Origin: Lucinisca nassula | Lineage: Eukaryota > Mollusca > Bivalvia > Lucinida > Lucinidae | Reading direction: 5' to 3' | Length of the DNA stretch: 64,000 nucleotides | Assembly: GCA_963580285.1 (NCBI GenBank) | Contig: OY757010.1 | Span: 64,750,406 to 64,814,405, forward strand | Part shown: one piece after another, positions 48,401-60,400 of the stretch | Position numbering within the stretch: position 1 is the first letter of the stretch | How the letters are laid out: each line of letters starts with the position of its first letter | Notes under the pieces: model-generated | The model's database searches: none | The model's input: the letters and a program-made list of their open reading frames with translations, nothing else | Told to the model about the DNA's origin: nothing | Translations under genes and position numbers: made by a program

Positions 48401-51400
48401 AAAATCTGTGAACGGACCACCACAGTATCACATTTCTGCTCGTTTATATTGCTTTCCTCTTGTGAGAGGCCACGAGGCAGGAGAAGACCTCATAAACATG
48501 TTTATTACGGAGACATTATTGGATTATAATTAAGGAAATAAACAGTTTGACACTTGACCAGGTATATGTGTATGTCCTCTGCACACACAGAAAGGGATAG
48601 ATTAATAGTTTGGGTTTTGGAGACTGGCCATAACAAAGATTTTTCCGGGACCAAATTTTGGGCAGCATTTTTCATATAAATCAGTTCTATTTGTCAAAAA
48701 TCGGTCCAGACCGGTGATTTTTCGGTTATCAATATCTAGAGCCCTGATAATGAGGTATTGTAGTATCCAAGTAGCAAATACAAAGGTGCTGCTGATCCGA
48801 CTGTGTGTCAGTGCATCCATGCAGTCTGATCAGCACCTGTATGTTTGCTGCATGGATAGTACAATAACTTTAGTTTCTATATCTATAATTTCAACACTCT
48901 TGCTAGTTTATCAGGTTTACAAGTCTGTGAAATGATGACCCCCCCCACCTGAACCCCACTTTATATAGAGAAAAGTGGAGATTACAGGGTATTCATTATT
49001 TTCCTCATTGTTGCTCAAAAACATAGATCGTGGGTACTCATTAGAACCGCCACATTGAGACAGTTCTAACGAGCACTCACAATCTAATATTTGGACTGGA
49101 ATTAAGAAAAATATCAAATATTTTCATCTGAAAAATGCCAGTTCTAGATACCGGTACATGTATGACATCATTAATTTTTAGCACACGGGTGTGTTATCAT
49201 AATGTTCGGCACAAACCTATGCTGTTAACCCTTAAGACGCCAAGAAAAACTACATCTGATAATGATGTCTGCTTATTTCGTTTGCTGATTTTTTTTTATA
49301 GCCCCGCTTTGAAAAAGTGGGGCTATATTGGATTTGCCATGTCCTTCTGTCATTCCGTGATTCCGTTAATTTGTGTTGGCTCCATAACTTTGTATCTGCT
49401 TAACATATTTTCATGAAACTTCACACAAATGTTAAACACCATAGGACAATGTGCAGAGCGAAGGAATTATAACTGTGGATTGCCTACTTTTGGAGTTATT
49501 GCCCTTTGAACATTTTCCGTAATTCCGTAATTCCGTGATTCCGTTAATTTGTGTTGGCTCCATAACTTTGTATCTGCTTAACATATTTTCATGAAACTTC
49601 ACACAAATGTTAAACACCATAAGACAATGTGCAGAGCGAAGGAATTATAACTCTGGATTGCCTACTTTTGGAGTTATTGCCCTTTGAACATTGAAAAATG
49701 GCAATTTTAATTGTGTCGGCTTCATAACTTGAAAACCGTTTGAGATATTTTTAGGAAACTTCACACAAATGTTAAGCACTATGAGACGATGTGCAGAGCG
49801 CAGGAACCATAACTCTGCATTGCTTATTTTTGGAGTTATTGCCCTTTGAACATTGAAAAATGGCAATTTTAACAGTGTCCGCTTCATAACTCGAAAACCG
49901 TTTGAGATAATTTCATGAAACTTCACACAAATGTTGTGCACTATGAGACAATGTGCAGAGCGCAAGAACCATAACTCTGGTTTTCGTATTTTCTGTGTGT
50001 CTGTCTGTGTGTCTGTCTGTGTCTGTTAACAATTTTCGTGTCCGCTCCATAACTTTAAAACCCATTCACATATTTTCATGAAACTTCACACAAACATTAA
50101 ACACCATGAGATGGTGTGCAGAGTGCAGGAACCATAACTCTGGATTGCCTAAGTTTTTAGTTATTTCCCTTTGAATATTGAAAAATATCAATTTTAGCCG
50201 TCTTTGCTCGATAACTCAAAAACCGTTTGAGATAATTTTATGAAACTTCACACAAATGTAAAGCACCATGCGCAGGAACCATAACTCTGCATTGCTTATT
50301 TTTGGAGTTATTGCCCTTTGAACATTGAAAAATGGCAATTTTAACAGTGTCCGCTTCATAACTCGAAAACCGTTTGAGATAATTTCATGAAACTTCACAC
50401 AAATGTTAAGCACTATGAGACAATGTGCAGAGTGCAAGAACCATAACTCTGGTTTTCGTATTTTCTGTGTGTCTGTCTGTGTGTCTGTCTGTGTCTGTTA
50501 ACAATTTTCGTGTCCGCTCCATAACTTTAAAACCCATTCACATATTTTCATGAAACTTCACACAAACATTAAACACCATGAGATGGTGTGCAGAGTGCAG
50601 GAACCATAACTCTGGATTGCCTAATTTTTGAGTTATTTCCCTTTGAATATTGAAAAATATCAATTTTAGCCGTCTTTGCTCGATAACTCAAAAACCGTTT
50701 GAGATAATTTTATGAAACTTCACACAAATGTAAAGCACCATATTACGTGTGCAGAGCGCAGGAACCCAAACTCTGGATTGTCTACTTTTTCAGTTATAGG
50801 CTTTTGAATATTAAAAAATGGCAATTTTAACTATGTCCGCTCCATAACCGTTTCTGATATTTTCATGAAACTTCAAATAAATGAAAAGCACCTTGAGATG
50901 ATGTGCAGAGTGCAGGAACCATAACTCTGGTTTGCCTACTTTAGGAGTTATTGCCCTTTGAACATTTAAAAAGGCAATTTTGACTGTGTCGGCTCCATAA
51001 CTCACAAACCATTTGAGATATTTTCATGACACTTCACACAAGTGTAAAGCACCATGAGACAATGTGCAGAGCGCAGGAACCCTGACTCTGATTTGCCTAC
51101 TTTAGGAGTTATTACCCTTTGAACATTGAAAAATGGAAGATGAAATTTAGTATAAACATGGACATTCTGGTAATGTATCATGCTCATTGAAATGAGGGAC
51201 AAGGGCTCACAACTCTTAGAGTTTTTCCAGATAATGTAAAATTTTCAACAGTTATTTCTTGTTCATAACTGTTTTCTCTGCAGCTTAAATAACTTTCTTC
51301 TCTGACAGCGCTGAAGCGGGGCTATAGTCAGATCCTCTGACAGCTCTAGTTTTTTCAAACTTTTTAAAAATATTTTTTTTTCGCATACAGGCAAACAGAG

Positions 51401-54400
51401 TGGGCCCAGATCAGACTGCTCCTACAAGAGGAGTCTGATCTGGGTCCACACTGTTTGCAAAAAAAATACTTTTAAGGTAACCGGCAGACGGCAAAGCAGA
51501 CGACAAATGTTGTGATTGGCATTTTATGGGTTAAGAATGATGTAGGGGATAAATGTCTTCAGAATTGTCATTTTGGGAGGTAAAATGGCTTTTTTGCAGG
51601 CGGAAATGTTATTTTTACGGTGGCACGTCTGCAGAGGCGTGAAACATCATTTTTATATGCCCATTTGAAAAATGGTTGTATTATGTTTTGCCCCAGCGTC
51701 CGTCCGTCTGTCTGGCTGTCCGTCCATCTGTAAACTTTTCATTTCTGGATAACTCCTCCTACAGTTTACATCCAATCAAGCTGAAACTTCATACATAGTT
51801 AGACCATAATCTGGGGGCAGCGCATATTGTTTTGAAGTTAAGGTCCACCAAATAATAATAGAGTTATAGCCCTTTGAAATTTTTTGTAAACTTTTCGTTT
51901 CCAGATAATTCCTCCTACAGTTTGCATCCAATCAAGCTGAAACTTCATACATAGTTAGACCATGATGTTGGGCTGCGCATATTGTTTCGAGGGTATGGTC
52001 CACCAAATACTAATAGAGTTATGCCCCTTTGAAATTTTTTGTAAACTCTTCGTTTCCGGATGACTCCTCTTACATTTTACATCCGATTCAGCTGCAACTT
52101 CATATATAATTATCCCCTCGCAACAACGTTGCGAATGGGGATATAGCATCGGTGCCGTGCGTCCGTGTGTTAGTGTGTGTGTGTGTCTGTGTGTGTGTGT
52201 GTGTGTCTGTCCGGAACCTTGTGAGCAGGATAGAAGACACAGTATTCATCGTAGAAGCATCAAACCTTCCACAAATTTTCACCATGTACAGAGGATGAAC
52301 CCTATTGAATTTCAAGGTCAGGGGTCAAAGGTCAAGGTCACAATGGACTTGACCTTGAAAACCTTGTGAGCAGGATAGACGACACAGTATTCATCGTAGA
52401 AGCATCAAACCTTCCACAAATGTTCACCATGTACAGAGGATGAACCCTATTGAATTTCAAGGTCAGGGGTCAAAGGTCAAGGTCACAATGGACTTGACCT
52501 TGAAAACCTTGTGAGCAGGATAGACGACACAGTATTCATCGTAGAAGCATCAAACCTTCCACAAATGTTCACCATGTACAGAGGATGAACCCTATTGAAT
52601 TTCAAGGTCAGGGGTCAAAGGTCAAGGTCACAATGGACTTGACCTTGAAAACCTTGTGAGCAGGATAGACGACACAGTATTCATCGTAGAAGCATCAAAC
52701 CTTCCACAAATGTTCACCATGTACAGAGGATGAACCCTATTGAATTTCCAGGTCAGGGGTCAAGGTCACAATGGACTTGAAAACCTTGTGAGCAGGATAG
52801 AAGACACAGTATTCATCGTAGAAGCATCAAACCTTCCACAAATGTTCACCATGTACAGAGGATGAACCCTATTGAATTTCAAGGTCAGGGGTCAAAGGTC
52901 AAGGTCACAATGGATTTTCATGTTAATGAATGGTATGCAGTTGCGAGGGGATGCTACGCTTGCGTTGCCTTGTTAGACCATGATGTGGGGCAGCACATAA
53001 TATTATTGTTTCGAGGTTATGGTCCACCAAATAATTATAGAGTTATGCCCCTTTGAAAAAATCTGTAAACATTTTGTTTACGGATAACTCCTACATTTTA
53101 GATCCGATGATGTTGAAACTTTACATACAGTAAGACCATGATATGGAACATTGCATATTATTTTGCGGTTATGGTCTGCAAAATATTACCAGAGTTATAC
53201 CCCTTTCACAGATTTTTCTAAACTTTCCGTTTCCGGATAACTCCTCTTACATTTTACATCTGATGAAGCTGAAACTTTACATATAGTAAGACCATGATGT
53301 GGAGCAGTGCATATTATTTTGTGGTTACAGTCCGCCAAGTATTGCCAGAGTTCCCCTTTCACATATTTTTCTAAACATATTTTGTTTCCGGACAATGCCT
53401 CCCACATTTTATATCTGATGAAGCTGAAACTTTACATACATATAGGTAGTTTGACTATGATGTGGAACAGCGCATATTATTTCAAGGTTACAGTCCACCA
53501 CTTATTGCCAGAGTTATGCCTATATTATTTTGAGGTTATGGTCCACCAAATATTACTGACCATGAAAATTTGTTGGAGACAAGTAGTTTGAGCCATTCAG
53601 GCAATTAATAGTGCCAGGTAAGAATATATGGAGCACATATTGTTCCTTGGTTACATTCCACAAACCTAAACTTGTAAAACAATCAGTATATGTATGCCCC
53701 ATCTTACTAATTGCCACTGGCATATAATGCCCCGCTTGGGGAGCTCTTGTTGACCATAAAACCGATGATATACCACCCCAAATGACAGTATTAAATATAG
53801 TTATCCCCTTTCTTGTGCACCTTTCAGTTGTTTGTTTAAAAAAGTGTACTATTTACTAAACAGTAAGCACCATCAGCTACCTACATAAAACCAAATGTGA
53901 GCCAGTGATGATGATGTCCGGTTTCTGACAGTATATGGCAGGTACCATTGTAAATTTTGACGTTATCCAATCAGATTTCCTGTTATATTCCCAATGGCAT
54001 TTGAATAAAATTTTAACCCTTATCCTGCTGAACATGACAACCCCTACCTTTGCAAATAGTGTAGATCCAGATCAGATGGCTTCTGAAGAAGCCATCTGAT
54101 CAGGATCTACACTGTTTGTCATTTAGTTTGTGAATTGAACAAATACATTATTTCAAGTTATTTGATTGAAGGATAATCAGCAGAAATTTGTGTGGCTGAA
54201 TTAATGTATTCAGCAGGATAAGGGTTAATGACATGTTAACCAAAGACTTTGTCAGCTTTAAACAACTGGGTCTAGATTTTCAGATTTTAGACAAATGGTT
54301 TGAGTCCGAGCCCTTGAAGGCAACATTGGCCACAGATGCTGTGATTGGGGCAATGATATCACCAGAGACTCCAGGAAGTGGGTAAGTTTTCAGTTTACCC

Positions 54401-57400
54401 CTTATCCCGCTGAATAATTTGTTAACCACACCCATATCTGACTTTGAACCAATCAGATTACTGGATGTAATTTATTCATACAAATTCCAAAACAGAGTGT
54501 CAAACAGTGTAGATCCTGATCAGATGGCTTCTGAAGAAGCCATCTGATCTTGATCTACACTGTTTGCAGAGGTTGGGGCTGTTGTGAATAGCAGGATAAG
54601 GGTTAATTCTTACGCCCAATAAAGTTTCAATGATTCACTGAATTCTATCATAGTCTTGATACATCTGCTGAGGACACATGAATAGTATTGTGAAGTACGA
54701 GAGTTAGATGATACAGTTATGATACAGGAAACAATGTAGTTTGATAGAGATGATATTTAAACTTTTGCTCTTTTGCATTAATTTGTGTCAACACATTCAG
54801 ATTCATTGCAATTTTCATTGGAAACCAAAATATGTGACGGATGGCGGGGTCATATTAGCACAAGCACAATATGCACTAATGACTTTTGTTTGTATTACAG
54901 GTACAGGTGGGACCCCGGGGGACAAGAAACTGGACACAACTACACTGATCCGAGCACACACATGGGGTCTCAAAGCACTAATCCGACTTTTCTATTTCAG
55001 GAACGAGAGGAGGCTCGACGGAGCCCGTCAGGACAACATCCTGAGGGCACCTGGGAGAAAGCCCATACTGGGCTCCCCCTAGGTACCAACAGAATGAAGT
55101 CCCCGGAAGTAGGCAAAGCGAAGGCATAAATACTGCCAGAACAGAGCATACAAACGGGGACAGGTCACACGCTAAATATCTTTATAGGCGGGGCAACGGC
55201 AATATCCACCATTTGCTAGGTATATGGAAATAGGAAGTCCCTTAAAAATGCCTTTTGGAAGACCATTCAAAAATAAAAATTAGCGGGATTGCAAAACGGC
55301 TGATTAGCCTCATCACTGCCTTTCCCAAACAAACACATACCTCCAAACACATCACGAAGACACACCTGTCCAATTTTGAACCCCACTTGCATAGGCAGGT
55401 CTCCGTGATGAGAGCACGGGTACTAGGACTTTTTGCAATAGCCGGAATTGGCTGGTCTATTAGTCACCCATCCTGGCTCACTTTAGATGCCTGTTCAAAA
55501 TTCAAAAATTTCATGCGTTATCACCCTTTAACAAGCATCGTGACCGAAGGCGTTTTCTTTGCCATGTCAGGGGTGTAGGCTGAGAATAATGGAAGCCAGA
55601 ACTGATAATGTATGTTAGCTTTTTTCCTCGGCCAGACATTCGAAAACAGGGCTGTGCTCTGACACATTTGGCAGTCGAAATTGGCAACACGTCATCACAT
55701 ACTAGAGCCCGTCTTTGGTCTGATTCCTGCACTCAAAATTCTAAAATCGCTATAGAACTGTGTTTCTTAGGACAAACGCTGTACCTTGGGTGCGATTTGT
55801 GCCTTCCTCCGATTAAGAGTTCAGTATATTCCCATTGGTCAGCTGACACCTGTCGAATTGACAAGTGCCAGCACATTGGAGGCCCTGGGAAGAGCAGTTC
55901 ATAAACTAATCCCATTTAGCGAGATGGGGGTAGCCCCTATGTGCTTTTAGCGCCCGGTTACCTTACAAAATCTATCAAGTCAAGTCAAGTCAATTTTCAT
56001 TTTTATTTTCATTTCTCATATACATGTTTATTATAAAAACTTTTATTTGAGTATTGCTCATTGCAGATTTCAAGGTAAATTCTTAATTCTTACATCTCCA
56101 AGACAGCAGGTGTATCGCGATACATATGATGTCGTCATTTTCAGTTTGGTTTCAATTTGTCACCAATTATCAGCACAGTGTGAAAATCATCTAGGTTGGA
56201 AAATGTGTAGGGTTAAGAGTGAGTGAGTGACTTTTAGTTTTACGTCCCACCAACAGCTAAGGTCATACGGAGATGGGACCTCGGTTTAAAGACTCATCCG
56301 AAAGTCAGGAGAAGCCCGGGATCGATCCTGCGATCCCTGGTTTACAAGGCTAGTAGCGTAACCACTGCACCACGGAGGCTTCTATGTAGGGTTAAGAAGG
56401 TGTGACCCAAGCAGTGGTGAGATACCTAATGATTAAGAGTCAATGCTCATCTGATTATGTTTTTATCTCGTTTTAAGTAACGTGCCTCCGTGGCCTGGTG
56501 GATAAGAATGCTGACTCTTAATCATTAGGTCTCTCACCTCTGTGTTTCGAGCCTGTCTTGAGTCACATGTGAAATGCCAATTTCCGCAACAGAAGGTCAG
56601 GTGGTTTTTCTCCGGGTACTGCAATTTTCGCCCACCTCTGATTAATGATCAGCTCGATATAAGTGAAATAATCTTGAAAGGACCTTAAAACCAGAACCCC
56701 CCCCCCCCCCCCCCAATCTTGTTTTGTGTTGAACCCATTTTGTACCGGAAACCGCAAAACAGGTAATTAGCAAACAGTGCAGGCCCAAATCAGATGCGAC
56801 AGAATGCGACATCTGATCAGGGCCTACACTAATTGCAAAAAGTTAAAGCATTTTCCAAATAAATTTTGGACACCCCTAAATGTTGAAATTGAATTGTGCT
56901 ATATATGAGAATAAGATTCAGGTCATATAATTATACCCCCTGGCATACAAAGTATGCTATGGAGGGTATATAGTTTTCATCTTGCCGTTCATCCATTCAT
57001 CAGTCCATCTATCCATCCATCCATCAGTTTGTCTGTCCCTACAAACGCCAGGTACATACAATAATGGGGTTCAGTATGTTCTGTACAATTGATACATAAT
57101 GAGGTTTATTCCGTAAATTTGGTGCTATGGGGTTAAAATTTGAGTGATTGTGGGGTTAGTGGCTGTACAATGCTACATTATGGGGTTAAAGTCTCCACTG
57201 AGTTAACAATGGGAACCCTAGAATGTACGTCTCGTAAGAACGTCGATCATCCGTTAACATTTTGGTTAAAGTTTTGTGTCAAAATTTCTAAGAGATTGTA
57301 TCTTCTGAACCCTTTGATAGATTTTGTTAATACTTACACTGAAGTTACATACTGGTCTAAAGATTTCATTGATGCATGTCCCACAGAGACCTTGAGGTCA

Positions 57401-60400
57401 AGGTCACAGACTTTGAAATTTTACATTTGGTTAAAGTTTTATGACAAATTTATAGATGCCTCTAAACTCTAAGACAAATTCAGTTGATACTTGCATCAAT
57501 GTTGCATACCAGTCCAAAGATTTTGTGATGTATGTCCCTTCCCCCACCCTAGGTGACCTTGACCCCAAGGTCACAGACTTAGAAATTTTACATTTGGCTA
57601 AAGTTTTATGACAAAGTTTATTGACGCCTGTATTTTCTAAACTCTAAGAAAAATTCAATTGATACTTGCGTCAATGTTGCATATCTGTCCAAAGATTTCA
57701 TTGATGCATACCCCACCCTGCTGCTTCAGTAACATTTATGCCCCCACCCCTTCAGTAACTTTGATGCCCTCACTCCCTTGGTCCATTTAGAAATTTTATG
57801 TTTGGTTTAGCTTTTGCAAGCACATTTAAGATTCTTATAGCTTCTTCACTTCTCCATTTATAGTATATACAAGCTTGAAAGGTATATCAGAGGGTGGCAA
57901 TGGCTGGGGGTATACGTGACCCACTGGTCGTTTGCTCTAGTTTTTATGTCATGACATTATCCACTAAATAACAGAGATAGAATATGAGCCCCGCCAAGCG
58001 AATTTGTGTCTTCGAGCATTCCGTCATGACAAATTTTAACTGCGCATGCCCAGCCATTCAGAAGGGCCAGGGATATGGCTTTCTTTCTGAAGGTTCCTCT
58101 TGATTCACTGCTTGTATGAGCGAGCAGCGAAGGTTCTTGCGAGACTGCACGGATGCGCAGGCTCGCCTGAACCTTCGCTGCTCGCATAGGCGATAAGTAC
58201 CAAAATCGCTTGAGGGGGCCCATATGATTAATTGATCAATGTGTTTTTCAGGTATGTACTTCTGCATCATGTGATGGGTGAGATAGAGGGAGTTAAAGGG
58301 GCCTGGGGCTATGTTGACGGGGGCATGGGCTCAGTATCAGCAGCAATAGCCAACTCTGCCACAGACCAGGGAGCAAGTATCTTCACAAACAAAGTAGGTT
58401 CCCTGGGAAAAAACTTACCTCACCTCACCTGTATGCATGTTTTGTTTTGTTTGAGTTGAGGTTTTACGTCCTCTTCAACACTAGAAAGGTCATTTTGGAG
58501 ACATTGCTTCCGATTTTCTGGGACTTTTACCCGACATTGAGATGAAATGACATCTCAAGCCCTACTGCCCATAGATACCGCTAGGGTTTAAGGAACGGTC
58601 CGACTCGCATCACTTTTCCTGGGCAGGCTTAGACCTAAGCTGTTTACCAGTACTCAAGTTCGGTCTGTTTCAGCTCTGTGCGGAAGCCCAATCCTCATAT
58701 TTCTCCAGGCCCAGATGGGCGGGGTTGCCAGTATGAATGTACAGGAAGAACTTTTACAAAAACATAGGCATCAACATCAATGCATCTGTTTTCATCTGAT
58801 TCTTACCAAAGTGCTTGCCATATTTATTATTAGTATTCAGACACCTCAACTCCTTGCTGTACTTGTTCTAAAATTTCAACAAGTATAATTTACAACTTGA
58901 TGTTGTGTATAAAAATAGTTGAATGAGTGGCAAACCATGTAGACCCTGATGAGACACTGCATTCTATGGCATCTTATTATTTACTCAGGCCCCTTTGTCT
59001 AAATACATATGGTAAATACAGTATGTAAAGCATTTCATTAGGTTTTTACATGGTGTGCCACAATGAATTCTTGCATGTCTTTAACCCTTAAGGGGAATGG
59101 GAACACCTGGCAGATTTTTCCACCATTTTTTCAAAGGGAAACAACTTCATAGACTTCCTGTTTGCTTTTCTATAAGCCCTGTCCCACTAAAAAAGGGGTC
59201 TACTCTTAAAGGAAAGAATTTGCTCCTCAGGAGCATTTTCTTTCCTTTTAAGAGTTGACCCCTATTAACATGGGAGACACAAATACTTTTGCAGGAGTTG
59301 CCTCCCCAGAAGGTGTACCCATTCCCGTTATAAGATGCCGAGAAAACTACACTATTCTTTACATTGTTGCATATTTTCAATTAACTTAAAACATGGACAG
59401 ACGAAGACAAAGCTCTGCAGTCTCAACTGCACAACTACTAAGCCTTTAATGACCTTGAGGTGAAGGTCATCCATATGAACATTCTGCAGTTATGTTCTCT
59501 AAAGATACAGAAAGGAAAGGATCTGTATGAAGTGCTAAGCCTTGCTTTCAGGAAAAAGCAAACAAACCAGCAAATATGTTGCTGTCAGAATTCTAAATGC
59601 TTTACTGATAAGCACTGAAGACTTTACTGTAATACAAATAGAGGATCTTACACTCATAGTCAGAAGCCTCCATGGTAAAGTGGTTTTACTACTCGCCATT
59701 GTAAACCAGGGGTCGCAGGATCAATCCCGGGCTTCTCAAGACTTTCGGATGAGTCTTTAAACCGAGGTCCCATATCCGTATGATATTAGCTGTTGGTGAG
59801 ACGTAAAACTCAAACTCACTACACTTATGGTCATTTTATATGAAATTTATGAAATGACCATGAGTGTAGGATTCTGTGTACTGTATAATGATATTAAGAG
59901 GAATGGGAACACCTTCAGGGGAGGCAACTCCTGCAAAAGTATTTTTGTCTCCCATGTCAACAGGGGTCAACTCTTAAAGGAAAGAATTTGCTTCTGAGGA
60001 GCAAATTCTTTCATTTAAGGGTAGACCCCCTTTTTCAGTGGGACAGGGCTTATAGAAAAGCAAACAGGAAGTCAAGAAAGTTGTCTCCCTTTGAAAAATG
60101 GCAGAAAAATATGCCAGGTGTTCCCATTCCCCTTAAATTGTTATTTTATTGCCAAAAAGTTCAAAAGAATTTCTATAGAAAACAAAGGGTTGTCAAGGAC
60201 AACACCATGGACAAGGTCATGACATTACGCGCAAGTAACAATGTTTCATTACACCTGTGATCAACTCATTTTTTTTGTCTTTGACTTGACATTATCAACT
60301 GCCGTAAATAGCAGTGAAATTTTTGTGATAAACTGTGTTTCTGTTAAACAAGCCAAAGAGTGTAACTATCATAAAATTTCATCCAACACTTGTTTGAAGG

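Noticed and set aside
49645..51202. Series of antisense frames with repeating peptide [11 protein letters not shown]
   Set aside because: Translation of the 155-bp array; repeated because the DNA is repeated.
52167..52206. GT run as Z-DNA regulatory element of the gene
   Set aside because: It occupies the microsatellite position of a Helentron-like element and is far from the promoter; no support for a gene-specific role.
55255..55578. Small membrane protein with hydrophobic segment
   Set aside because: Only one short hydrophobic run, no start context and it lies in intron 7; kept only as part of an unassigned block.
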